DNA of 64,000 nt from Planctomycetes bacterium B3_Pla. GTDB taxonomy: Bacteria > Planctomycetota > Phycisphaerae > Sedimentisphaerales > Anaerobacaceae. Below, piece by piece: positions 42,871 through 51,531 of this stretch. The stretch lies in contig NJBM01000010.1 of assembly GCA_005223045.1 (NCBI GenBank), positions 1 through 64,000 of the forward strand, read 5' to 3'. The first letter of the stretch is position 1, and the number at the start of each line of letters is the position of its first letter. The translations under genes were made by a program, and so were the position numbers. A model generated the notes under the pieces. The model did not search any database. It saw nothing but the letters and a program-made list of their open reading frames with translations, and was not told where the DNA came from.

Positions 42871-44271
42871 CTACGGCTGGGCATTGAGTTTTTCGTCGAT
42901 CTCTTTTAGCTTACGCCTCATTTCAATGTCGTTGATCATGGCGCCGAGCTTGTTCATTATGGCATCGACGGCGCCGTTCCAGTGCGTCCAGTCAGGCCCC
43001 ATCATACTGGCGCCCATCCGCCATCTGCGGCCGTCATGGTGCCAGATCAGATAATGCATGATCTCGGGCGTCTCATCAAGCGGGTTGTCGTTGCTGATAA
43101 GCCCTTCGTCATACGCCTGCTTGAGCAGATCGTCGGTGCGCTGCCAGACCTGGTTGTAGTCCTCAACGACCTTGTCGAACTCCACGAAGTAACCGTCGGT
43201 CCACTTTCTGGAGTGACACTGATAGCACACGGACTTCATCTTCTCTCGGCCGCTGTCGGCCTTGGCCGGGTCGGATATTCTTTCGGCGACCAGGTCCACT
43301 TCTTCGGGGCCTTTCCACTGTGGCACGGACACCTTCGGCTGGAGCTCCCAATAGAGCCGCTCTCCTACTTCATGTGTGGTCTCGACAACGCCGCCGAAAC
43401 CGCTTATGTGGCAGGTTGCGCATGTGGGAGCGTCGATATCGTCAGGGCCCCATTCTCCCGACGGTGCATCCCAATTCCATTTTTCACCGCTTGCGGCGTA
43501 CATATTTCCGTGTTTCGATTCTTCATAGATTTCGTGCTGCGGATGGTCCGGGCCGAGATGGCACTGGCCGCAGGTTTCCGGCTTGCGGGCCTCTTCGACG
43601 CTGAATTTGTGCCTCGTATGGCAGGAAGTACAGGCGCCGAGACTTCCGTCGGGATTGACTCTGCCGACGCCGGCATTGGGCCAGCCCTTGAGCGTGCCGT
43701 TGTCCTGGGGGATGATGAAACTGCCGTGGCACTCGATGCATCCGAGGTTTACGTTGTTGTGATGATACGTCGGATCGTCGAGCAGCCCGATCTTGGCGAG
43801 GATTCCGCTGTCCGGAAACAACGGTGTCAGTGCGGTCTTGGCCATGAGTTCGGGATCGAGCAGTTTTGCTGTCTCCTGGCTGAGCGGATCCAGCCCGTCT
43901 GCTTTTGCCTTGAGGTAGTAGGGTTTCAAAGGACCCATAAAAGCGGCCCAGGCGTGCTTGCTTCTTGAGTTTTCCTCGACCTCCTTGGGATGACAATCCA
44001 CGCAGTACTGTGGGGAGGGAACGGGAGTGATGTTCGAGCCAAAATGCCATCGGGCCGAGGGATCGCCCTCTCTCGGCTGATGGCAGTCCACGCACGTTGT
44101 GCCTGCCGCGCTGTGCTTGCTGTCGCGCCATAGTTTCACTATTCCGGGCGTGCTGGGTTCATGGCATTCGATGCATTGCTCGGCCAGCGTATCTTGCGCC
44201 TTCGCGTCCTGGGCGACGATAATGCACACAACCATCATTAACAGCATCAATTGAACATAAACTCTCTTCAT
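42871..44271 (-). CDS. Octahaem cytochrome c, hydroxylamine oxidoreductase-like
   Basis: A periplasmic multihaem cytochrome. A signal peptide (about 1-25, ending AKA) precedes eight CxxCH haem motifs: CIECH, CVDCH, CVDCH, CIECH, CTSCH, CGQCH, CATCH and CYQCH. Eight motifs in ~466 residues with RHKFSVEEARKPETCGQCHLGPDHPQHEIYEESKHG are the mark of the hydroxylamine oxidoreductase (HAO) superfamily. In anaerobes such proteins more often reduce nitrite or hydroxylamine than oxidise it; the deciding feature, the tyrosine cross-linked to the catalytic haem, cannot be settled by eye here. No membrane quinol partner is encoded beside it, so the electron donor is unknown. A terminator follows at 42777-42821. 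Confidence 0.9.
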   Translation of the reverse strand: MKRVYVQLMLLMMVVCIIVAQDAKAQDTLAEQCIECHEPSTPGIVKLWRDSKHSAAGTTCVDCHQPREGDPSARWHFGSNITPVPSPQYCVDCHPKEVEENSRSKHAWAAFMGPLKPYYLKAKADGLDPLSQETAKLLDPELMAKTALTPLFPDSGILAKIGLLDDPTYHHNNVNLGCIECHGSFIIPQDNGTLKGWPNAGVGRVNPDGSLGACTSCHTRHKFSVEEARKPETCGQCHLGPDHPQHEIYEESKHGNMYAASGEKWNWDAPSGEWGPDDIDAPTCATCHISGFGGVVETTHEVGERLYWELQPKVSVPQWKGPEEVDLVAERISDPAKADSGREKMKSVCYQCHSRKWTDGYFVEFDKVVEDYNQVWQRTDDLLKQAYDEGLISNDNPLDETPEIMHYLIWHHDGRRWRMGASMMGPDWTHWNGAVDAIMNKLGAMINDIEMRRKLKEIDEKLNAQP

Positions 44272-44572
44272 TTTGATATCTCCGGAAAAAATACCCTACT
44301 CCAATTCTTTTTGCAGTCAATAAATGATAATCTGAGACTTCGTAGCTGCTATTACGTTGCACTTTTAGAAAGTTTATCGACAAATAAACCGCAGTACAAT
44401 GGAAAAAACGGAATATTTCTAAAAAACGAGAAAAACGAGCAGATAAAAGGGATGCCGGGAAATTCAACAATCCATAGGCCTCAATCATTCAAAGCGGTTT
44501 TATTTAACCAATTGTCCAAACGCCCTCAGATGGGCCTTAGTTGGGCTAAGAACGCGATTTTGGGGGCATGAC
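44272..44572. other. Intergenic region between divergent genes
   Basis: About 300 bases between the cytochrome start and the dnaG promoter. AT-rich, with no recognisable gene; presumably holds the cytochrome promoter, which I cannot place. Confidence 0.4.
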
Positions 44573-44600
44573 TTGACTTTTTGACAAATTTGACTATATA
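44573..44600 (+). promoter_or_regulatory. Sigma-70 type promoter upstream of dnaG
   Basis: TTGACT (44573-44578) and TATATA (44595-44600) are spaced 16 bp and stand 120 bases before the primase start. A second TTGACA at 44581-44586 lacks a matching -10. Confidence 0.55.
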
Positions 44601-44719
44601 TAAGAGGTAAGATAGTTAGTGCCGATTGGTGGATGGCTTGTAGATAGTGGGGATAGCGGTGAGCGGGCTTGTGAAAGATGTTTTGCAGGCTCGCCGTGTT
44701 TTGACGGAACCGGGGCAGT

Positions 44720-46564
44720 ATGGCAGGGATGTTTGATAATAGTATTGTTTTGGAGGTCCAGCGGGCCAACGATATCGTTGATGTGATTGGCGAGCACGTG
44801 AGCCTGAAGAGAAAAGGGCGCGAAATGGTGGGTTTGTGCCCGTTTCATGACGACCACCGGCCGAGCATGAACGTCAATAACGTCAAGCAGATATTCAAAT
44901 GCTTTTCTTGTGGCGCCGGTGGAGACATATTCAAGTTCGTCCAGATGCGTGAGAATTTGACCTTTCCCCAGGCGATAGAAAGGTTAGCCGAGCGTGCGGG
45001 GATAAGGATTGAGAGAAGGCAAAGGGCAAAAGGAAAAAGGCAAAAGTACACACCGACCGGAGCCGAGCCGGCAGAAGACCGCCAGGGAGCAATTGAGCAG
45101 GTAGAGGATGTGGATCCGAACAGGCTGGCAAAGGCCAACGCCTGGGCGGCTGAACGCTTCCGGAAGAACCTCGACGATGAGAAGATGGGCAAATACGCCC
45201 GCGATTATATTGCCGACAGGCAAATAGACGCCGAGAGTGTTAAGAAATGGAAGATTGGCTTGGCTGTCGGCTCGCAGGACGATCTGGTAAAGGCGGCGAA
45301 GGCCAGGAAAGCTCCAATGAAGCTGCTGGAGCAGGCGGGGCTGGTTGTCGGCCAGGGCCGGGACAAGTTTGTCAACCGCCTGATGTTCACGATTACGGAC
45401 GTGACCGGCAGGGTAATCGGCTTTGGCGGCCGGACGTTGGATGAAAACGGCGCCAAGTACATAAATTCGCCGGCGACGGTGCTCTTTGACAAAAGTAATT
45501 CGCTGTACGGGCTGGAGCAGGCCCGGCACGAGATTGTCTCGACGGGTACCGCCGTCGTTGTGGAAGGTTATACCGACTGCATAATGGCCCATCAGGTCGG
45601 CTGCTGCAACGTTGTCGCGGCGCTGGGAACCAGCTTCACTGCCGGGCACGCGCGTATGCTGCGACGCTACGCGAAAAGAGTGGTTTTGATCTTCGACAGC
45701 GATGTTGCGGGCGTTGAAGCGGCCAACAGGGCGTTGGATGTTTGCCTGGCGCAGCGCATTGACATCAAGATCGCATCGGTTCCGGAAGGGAAAGACCCAT
45801 GCGATTTTATTTTGGCGGCCGGCAAAGCCGGATTCCAGCAGCTTTTGGATGAGGCGGTGGATGTTTTCCAGTTCAAGTGGGACCGGCTGAAAGAGAAGTT
45901 CCACGGCGACGATACCCTGGCCGGTAAGAGGGCGGCGGTTGAGGAATACATTCAGGCGATTGCCACGGGTCTTCATGCCGGCGAGGTTCCCGCTTTGGAT
46001 TGCGGTTTGAGAGTGAATCAGATTTCACGGATTATAGGACTTGACGCCAAACAGATAAACGCCGAGTTGAACAAGCGAATCAGGCAAGCTCAGAGATCTG
46101 CCGGCTACGATCGCAATAATCGGCAGGTACAGAGCATAGATTACGGCCAAGGTGTCTTTGCCGCGGCCCAGCGAGAGGTGCTGGAAGTGTTGCTGAACGA
46201 GCCGGGACTGTACGAGACTGCCATGCAAAAGATTACAGCGGACGCGTTTGATGTGCCGATATTAGGGCAAATAGCGACGATTTTATTCGAGACGCTCAGC
46301 GCCGACGTCGAAACTCCGCTCCGTAAGGTGCTGGCGAGGATAGAATCCGTGGAGCTTGGCAATTGTCTTACGGAATTGGCTCAGGCCGGGCAGGAGAAAG
46401 GCAACTTCGAATCGCGATTGACCGGGGCGCTGGACGCGATTGAACGATGTCAGGCGCAGAAACAAATCGGCGCGATTGAATCTACGGAGGACCAAAGTGA
46501 GTATCTCCGCAGATTGTATGACAATACCGGCAAGAGAAATAGTCGTAACGTGGGAATGGTATAG
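44720..46564 (+). CDS. dnaG: DNA primase
   Basis: DnaG makes RNA primers for DNA replication. The CHC2 zinc finger has C40, H43, C61 and C64 (CPFHDDHRPSM ... FKCFSC). The catalytic core has LMFTITDVTGRVIGFGGR and the TOPRIM motifs VVVEGYTDCIMA and LIFDSDVAGVEAA. The C-terminal helicase-interaction region is short and variable. A basic stretch, RRQRAKGKRQK near residues 99-109, is encoded by a purine-rich low-complexity run (about 45014-45055) similar to repeats in the intergenic regions. rpoD follows after 141 nt in the same direction, the classical macromolecular synthesis arrangement without rpsU. ATG 44720 or 44729 may start it. Confidence 0.96.
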   Translation: MAGMFDNSIVLEVQRANDIVDVIGEHVSLKRKGREMVGLCPFHDDHRPSMNVNNVKQIFKCFSCGAGGDIFKFVQMRENLTFPQAIERLAERAGIRIERRQRAKGKRQKYTPTGAEPAEDRQGAIEQVEDVDPNRLAKANAWAAERFRKNLDDEKMGKYARDYIADRQIDAESVKKWKIGLAVGSQDDLVKAAKARKAPMKLLEQAGLVVGQGRDKFVNRLMFTITDVTGRVIGFGGRTLDENGAKYINSPATVLFDKSNSLYGLEQARHEIVSTGTAVVVEGYTDCIMAHQVGCCNVVAALGTSFTAGHARMLRRYAKRVVLIFDSDVAGVEAANRALDVCLAQRIDIKIASVPEGKDPCDFILAAGKAGFQQLLDEAVDVFQFKWDRLKEKFHGDDTLAGKRAAVEEYIQAIATGLHAGEVPALDCGLRVNQISRIIGLDAKQINAELNKRIRQAQRSAGYDRNNRQVQSIDYGQGVFAAAQREVLEVLLNEPGLYETAMQKITADAFDVPILGQIATILFETLSADVETPLRKVLARIESVELGNCLTELAQAGQEKGNFESRLTGALDAIERCQAQKQIGAIESTEDQSEYLRRLYDNTGKRNSRNVGMV

Positions 46565-46705
46565 TGAACAAGCCGGGCGGACAGCCGTAACACAAGGAAT
46601 ACGCCGGGTGAGAAGTCCTCGACGTTGTCGGGAATGAGAGTATTTTGGCTCTCTATTGTGGATGATTGGGATTAGATTTTGTAATACATTTACAAAGGTG
46701 TAATT

Positions 46706-48496
46706 GTGGCAAAAAAAAGAACGAAGACAAACAAAACAACAGATGTTCCCGAAGAAATCGTGGCTGACGAGACGTCCTCCAAGACTGCCGTGCTCACTGA
46801 TCCTGAAGAGCAGATAAGAATGCTCATTGAAAAGGGCAAGGCAAAAGGGTTCCTGACTTACGAGGAAATGAACGATGATTTGCCCGAAGACGCCGTCAGT
46901 GTCGGTCGTCTGGACAGCTTGCTGGCAACGTTGGATGAGATGGGCATCAGCCTGCTTGATGAGGCCGATGCGAAGGCCCGGCAAGTTGTGAAACCACAGG
47001 AGGAGGGGTTTGAAGCGCCGGAAGAGCCTTTGGGCACTAAAGGAGCGGGAAAAGAGGGACGGATCAACGAAGAGGACAAGCTGCTGGAGAAACAACTGGT
47101 TGGCGAAGATGTCTCTCGGCGAATTGACGATCCTATTCGCATGTATTTGACGCAGATGGGCCAGATACCGCTGCTGACAAGAACCTCGGAAATTTCCCTT
47201 GCACGAAAGATTGAATTAGCTCGCATGGCCTTTAGAAGAAACATGCTTCAGTGCGACTACTGCGCCAGAAACTCCCTGGATTTGCTGCAGCAGGTACACG
47301 AAGGCTCGATGTCGTTCGATAGAACACTCAAAGCCGGTACCGCTCTGTATCTGACCAAGAGCGTAATAAAGAAGCGGCTCCCTGAAAACATCAGGACCGT
47401 AAACAAGCTCCTCGAAATCAACCAGGACCTGTTTAGGAAAACTCTCGCGGGCCGGAACAGGAACGGGAACGAGGGGGCGCTAAAACAATTACGGAGAAAC
47501 AAACGAAAAATCGCGACGCTTATCGAGGAGCTTAGCCTGCGAACCAGCAGGATTCAGCCGGTAAAAAGCAAGCTGCACGGCATTTGCAACAAAATGCATC
47601 AATTAGAGCAGGTAATCGCGGCAGGGCCGGCCGGAGACATAACCACCGAAGACATCGACGCGATGAAGCAGGAGCTGGCCGGTCTTCAGGAATTGGTCAT
47701 GGAAACGCCGCAGCAACTGACAAAGAGACTCGCCGCGCTGGAGGCCGTCTTTGGTCAATACGAGAAGACAAAGCGATTGCTCTCGAGCGCAAACCTCAGA
47801 CTCGTCGTCTCCATCGCCAAGAAATATCGCAACCGCGGCCTGAGCTTTCTGGATCTCATCCAGGAAGGCAATACCGGCCTGATGCGGGCCGTTGACAAGT
47901 ACGAATACCGCCGGGGCTACAAATTCAGCACCTACGCTACATGGTGGATTCGCCAGGCGATCACGCGTGCGATCGCCGACCACGCCCGGACGATCCGCAT
48001 CCCCGTCCACATGATAGAGACGATGAGCCGGCTGAGGACCGCCAGCAAAGTGCTGCACCAGAAATTGGGCCGCGAGGCGACAGTCGAGGAAATTGCCGAG
48101 GAAGCCGAGATGACCGTCGCCGAGACTCGCAGGGTGCTGAAGATATCCAAGCATCCGATCAGTCTCGACAGGCCTATCGGCGAAAGCGAGGACAGCTACT
48201 TCGGCGATTTTATCGAAGACAACGAAATCGATTCGCCGGTAGCTTCGGCCACCCAGGAAATGCTCAGGGACAGAATCGACGTGGTCCTAAAAACGCTCTC
48301 ATATCGCGAACGCGAGATCATCAAGCTGAGATACGGTATCGGAGACGGCTACACTTACACTTTAGAGGAAGTCGGCAGAATCTTCAAAGTCACGCGCGAG
48401 CGGGTCCGCCAGGTCGAAGCCAAAGCGATACGAAAGCTCCAGCACCCCGTCCGGGCACGCAAACTCGAAGGATTCATGGACCACAAAAGTGCATAA
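46706..48496 (+). CDS. rpoD: Primary sigma factor RpoD (sigma-70)
   Basis: The housekeeping sigma factor. Region 1.1-like [24 protein letters not shown] comes first, region 1.2 is [22 protein letters not shown], a variable region of ~200 residues follows ([21 protein letters not shown] and beyond), region 2 has [27 protein letters not shown] and [19 protein letters not shown], region 3 has [13 protein letters not shown], and region 4.2 has [21 protein letters not shown]. Length is 596. GTG 46706 is preceded by AAAGGTG at suitable spacing. It follows dnaG, as in many bacteria. A short hairpin overlaps its stop codon. Confidence 0.97.
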   Translation: MAKKRTKTNKTTDVPEEIVADETSSKTAVLTDPEEQIRMLIEKGKAKGFLTYEEMNDDLPEDAVSVGRLDSLLATLDEMGISLLDEADAKARQVVKPQEEGFEAPEEPLGTKGAGKEGRINEEDKLLEKQLVGEDVSRRIDDPIRMYLTQMGQIPLLTRTSEISLARKIELARMAFRRNMLQCDYCARNSLDLLQQVHEGSMSFDRTLKAGTALYLTKSVIKKRLPENIRTVNKLLEINQDLFRKTLAGRNRNGNEGALKQLRRNKRKIATLIEELSLRTSRIQPVKSKLHGICNKMHQLEQVIAAGPAGDITTEDIDAMKQELAGLQELVMETPQQLTKRLAALEAVFGQYEKTKRLLSSANLRLVVSIAKKYRNRGLSFLDLIQEGNTGLMRAVDKYEYRRGYKFSTYATWWIRQAITRAIADHARTIRIPVHMIETMSRLRTASKVLHQKLGREATVEEIAEEAEMTVAETRRVLKISKHPISLDRPIGESEDSYFGDFIEDNEIDSPVASATQEMLRDRIDVVLKTLSYREREIIKLRYGIGDGYTYTLEEVGRIFKVTRERVRQVEAKAIRKLQHPVRARKLEGFMDHKSA

Positions 48497-48528
48497 GGCA
48501 TAAGTACACAAGCCTTATGCTCTTGTTG
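48491..48528 (+). terminator. Probable terminator after rpoD
   Basis: GCATAAGGC and its exact complement GCCTTATGC close a 12-base loop at 48491-48520, followed by TCTTGTTG. The stem starts within the last codons of rpoD, and the T-run is imperfect. Confidence 0.5.
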
Positions 48529-48538
48529 CTCACCGGCG

Positions 48539-49789
48539 TCAAGTATAAACTCCCGCCGATGTAACCTCGGAGGCCATCCTGGACCACTCCCACAGTCGCT
48601 GAGGTTCATTGTGTATCGTCGAGAGGTCTTTGGCGATAATCTCAACGCTGCAACCTTCCATTTTCTTCAGCGCGCCTTGCAGGTCCGCTTTGGCTTTTGC
48701 CAGGTCCCAATCTCTCTGGGCAAAAATCGCAGGGTTCGGCTTGTATGAAATTACATACTTGCCGCGCATTTGCTCGACCGCCTTGTCCAGATCGGCCCAG
48801 GGACTGATGGAAATTTTTCGCAGGTTCGGCACATCCTTCAACAGGTCGAGCTTGTGATGCAAAGGCTCGCAGCAGCCATAGTAGTTCAGTCCGAACCATG
48901 CCATCCACCGGTTTTCATATTGCAGGGCAAACTCAGCGTGCATTTCAGGCGAAACACCCGAGAAAATCTGTGCGGCTCCGTTGCCCCACAGATCAATCGG
49001 CCGAACATGCTCACCGTCAAAATCTTTCGCCGGCAGCTCATCGCTGTAGCCGTAAGCGCCCGAACCGACACGGTGGTTGTCGTTGTTCATCGAAAGGACA
49101 TTCAGCTCGACATATTGATCCAGTCTGCGCAGGTAGGCTTCGACGAGCCGGTCCATAATGTCATGCACCATTTGCGGACGCAGAACAAGGTCCATCATTG
49201 CTTCCTGCACACCCCACCAGCGGATCAATTCATCCCACGGGGCGAACCACAGGTGCGGAACGCCGCGTTTCCTGACCGGGATGATGTCTCCGATGGCATC
49301 ATTGAGCGCGTCGAATCGGGCTTCGGTTTGCTCAAAATCGTGTGTTACCACCGGATCTTTGATCTTTTCGACATCCAGAGGTTTCCTGATCTGCGGGATG
49401 AATCCATGAGAGTAAATTGTTCCGTCGTTAAGGTGGCGTTCTTCGCTCACTTCCTCAATACCAAATCCCGTATCACTGACCGCCATCGGGCATTCGATCC
49501 GGTTCTCCACAACATTATCCAGCGGCATGTGCTCCCACTGGTAGATTTCCTTGCGAAGTTTCTGCTCGATGAAGCAGGCAAATTCATTCTCGCATTCGCA
49601 CTGCCGATAGATGCCCAGCTCATGCCAGGGACGTTCGTTCATCCACAGCATCGGCTTGGTCACTTCAAGTCGGTTCATTCTCGTCCACATCTCACGTTTC
49701 TGAGCGTGAACAGGCAGTGCTGCAATCTCGGCTTTCTTTTCCGCCAGCTTCCTGAGCACGTCTTTTTCTCGTGGACTAAATTCAATCAT
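48539..49789 (-). CDS. UroD-like methyltransferase-family protein
   Basis: A 416-residue protein distantly like uroporphyrinogen decarboxylase (the URO-D/MtaA superfamily), in which members act as decarboxylases or as corrinoid:thiol methyltransferases. It starts MIEFSPREKDVLRKLAEKK at ATG 49789, supported by AGGGGA upstream. Recognisable parts are LRPQMVHDIMDRLVEAYLRRLDQY, GLNYYGCCEPLHHKLDLLKDVPNLRKISISPWADL and YVISYKPNPAIFA; the CCEPL stretch fits a metal-binding site of the barrel. Such proteins in planctomycete sugar clusters are frequent. It lies before the rhamnose mutarotase gene stop by 33 nt on the same strand. True haem synthesis is unlikely. Confidence 0.8.
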   Translation of the reverse strand: MIEFSPREKDVLRKLAEKKAEIAALPVHAQKREMWTRMNRLEVTKPMLWMNERPWHELGIYRQCECENEFACFIEQKLRKEIYQWEHMPLDNVVENRIECPMAVSDTGFGIEEVSEERHLNDGTIYSHGFIPQIRKPLDVEKIKDPVVTHDFEQTEARFDALNDAIGDIIPVRKRGVPHLWFAPWDELIRWWGVQEAMMDLVLRPQMVHDIMDRLVEAYLRRLDQYVELNVLSMNNDNHRVGSGAYGYSDELPAKDFDGEHVRPIDLWGNGAAQIFSGVSPEMHAEFALQYENRWMAWFGLNYYGCCEPLHHKLDLLKDVPNLRKISISPWADLDKAVEQMRGKYVISYKPNPAIFAQRDWDLAKAKADLQGALKKMEGCSVEIIAKDLSTIHNEPQRLWEWSRMASEVTSAGVYT

Positions 49790-49822
49790 ATAACATCCCC
49801 TAAATCTTTCAGCCACCGCCGA

Positions 49823-50224
49823 TCAATCTAAGTGATAGACCTCTTCCATATTCTTCCACCATTCATCTTGCTTCCTGTTCGCCAGCGGAATCTGCATGGG
49901 ATCGGTATTGCTCCACCATTCTTTGATCCTGGGATTGTCGGCGACCTTTTTCATGTCCGCCTTGAAATCGTCTCCTGTGTATTCGAAGTAGCTAAACAGG
50001 TAGTAATCCCCATCCGGAAACTGCGTCAAATAGATCGAGTAGTTCCGAATATTGGATTCTTTCAATTGTGCATTCACCTGGGTCCACGGCTCGGCGTGCA
50101 TTTCCCTGTACTTCTGAAGCGCCTCTTCCCTGACGCCAATCACACTGCCAAACCGCTGAACATGTTGCGAACACCCCGTCATCAACACCATCAAACAAAA
50201 GATTATAATTGTCGAAATCTTCAT
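49823..50224 (-). CDS. L-rhamnose mutarotase-like lipoprotein
   Basis: A 133-residue protein of the RhaM (DUF718) family, which interconverts alpha and beta anomers of L-rhamnose. FGSVIGVREEALQKYREMHAEPW has the catalytic-region histidine, IRNYSIYLTQFPDGDYYLFSYFEYTGDDF the conserved centre and IKEWWSNTDPMQIPL the end with the conserved tryptophans. In contrast to the usual cytoplasmic enzyme it starts MKISTIIIFCLMVLMTGCS, a signal peptide with a lipobox (LMTGC), so it should be a lipoprotein. The following UroD-like gene is 33 nt downstream in the same operon. Its location suggests work on rhamnose released from polysaccharide outside the membrane. Confidence 0.88.
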   Translation of the reverse strand: MKISTIIIFCLMVLMTGCSQHVQRFGSVIGVREEALQKYREMHAEPWTQVNAQLKESNIRNYSIYLTQFPDGDYYLFSYFEYTGDDFKADMKKVADNPRIKEWWSNTDPMQIPLANRKQDEWWKNMEEVYHLD

Positions 50225-50490
50225 AACATCCCCTGTATTCCATTGACAATAAGATCTCTATCTGCCTGAAATCGCAGGCTGGCGTTGGGCAGGCAACACC
50301 GTTCTGTGCCAATTTATCCGCCATATTATATCGCTTTTCCCCTTTAGGGCAAAGCCAATCCCGATAGACGTGCATCGGGATCGACGGGCCGGGCACACCC
50401 TCTTTTTGTGATACCTTTAAGAGTCTTGCCTTTGCACAGCGGCTCTGGTATTCTGGCACAGGCAAAATCTGTGCATAAGAGGTCACGCAA

Positions 50491-51471
50491 ATGAATTGTG
50501 AACGCCGCAAATCCGACGACAAACTGTCACGCCGCGATTTTCTCGGTACGACGGCTCTTGTTGCCGCGTTGCCGTCACTTTCAGCCGCGCAAAGGACCGC
50601 CTCACCCGGTGCGCCCGGAGACAAAAAGGCCGGGCCGGTGAAGATATGTATTTTCTCAAAACACCTCCAATGGCTTGATTACCGGGGCATGGCACAAACC
50701 GCTGCGGAGATCGGCTTTGACGGCGTGGATTTGACTGTACGACCCGGCGGCCATGTTTCTCCCGAACGCGCCGCCGAGGACCTGCCAAAAGCAGTCCGGG
50801 CTGTCAAGGCGGCGGGACTTGACGTTCCAATGATAACAACCGCTATTACAAACCCGGACGATAAATTGACTGCACGCATCTTGTCGGCCGCAAGCCAGGC
50901 AGGTATTCGCCACTACCGAATGGGGTACTATCGATATGAAGATTCGAAGAGCATTCGCCAAACGCTGAGCGAAGCTAAGCCAATGCTCCGGGACCTGGTA
51001 GAATTGAACAAACACCACGGCATAGCAGGGACGTACCAGAACCATGCCGGCGGCAAATACGTGGGAGCACCCATCTGGGATCTTTACCATCTGCTGCGGG
51101 ATCTTGACGCGCGTTGGATCGGCTGTCAATTCGATATCAGGCACGCCACCGTCGAAGGCGGCACCGTCTGGCCCACCCATGTTCGGTTAATATCCGAATA
51201 CATCAACACGCTCGTGGCAAAAGATTTCCTGTGGGCTAAGAGGAACAGCGTTTGGCGGCCGCAGAACTGTCCTCTTGGCGAGGGCATGGTGGACTTCCAG
51301 GCATACTTCAAAATGTTGAGCAAGGCGCGAATCACCGCTCCCATGTCACTTCATCTTGAATACCCGCTCGGCGGGGCCGAACACGGGGCAAAACAGTTGA
51401 CAGCGGATAAGGAAAAAGTGATTGAGGCAATGCGCAAGGATCTCCATTTCCTTCGCAAGTGTCTGATTTAG
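50491..51471 (+). CDS. Exported sugar phosphate isomerase/epimerase-like TIM barrel
   Basis: A 326-residue protein of the xylose isomerase-like TIM-barrel (AP endonuclease 2) superfamily. It has a twin-arginine signal (KLSRRDFLGTTALVAALPSL), then KICIFSKHLQWLDYRGMAQTAAEIGFDGVDLTVRPGG, the usual first strands. Metal-binding candidates are in GTYQNHAGG (His), GCQFDIRHATVEGG (Asp, His) and SLHLEYPLGG (Glu). Members isomerise or epimerise keto-sugars; exported versions are typical of planctomycete sugar clusters. It is the first gene of a three-gene set with the oxidoreductase and the HEAT protein, separated by 60 and 51 nt. The substrate cannot be named. Confidence 0.86.
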   Translation: MNCERRKSDDKLSRRDFLGTTALVAALPSLSAAQRTASPGAPGDKKAGPVKICIFSKHLQWLDYRGMAQTAAEIGFDGVDLTVRPGGHVSPERAAEDLPKAVRAVKAAGLDVPMITTAITNPDDKLTARILSAASQAGIRHYRMGYYRYEDSKSIRQTLSEAKPMLRDLVELNKHHGIAGTYQNHAGGKYVGAPIWDLYHLLRDLDARWIGCQFDIRHATVEGGTVWPTHVRLISEYINTLVAKDFLWAKRNSVWRPQNCPLGEGMVDFQAYFKMLSKARITAPMSLHLEYPLGGAEHGAKQLTADKEKVIEAMRKDLHFLRKCLI

Positions 51472-51531
51472 TGCCGCAGCGCGCCAATCCCGAGAAAAAG
51501 AAGCAAAACATAGATAAGGAGAACTAATTAC

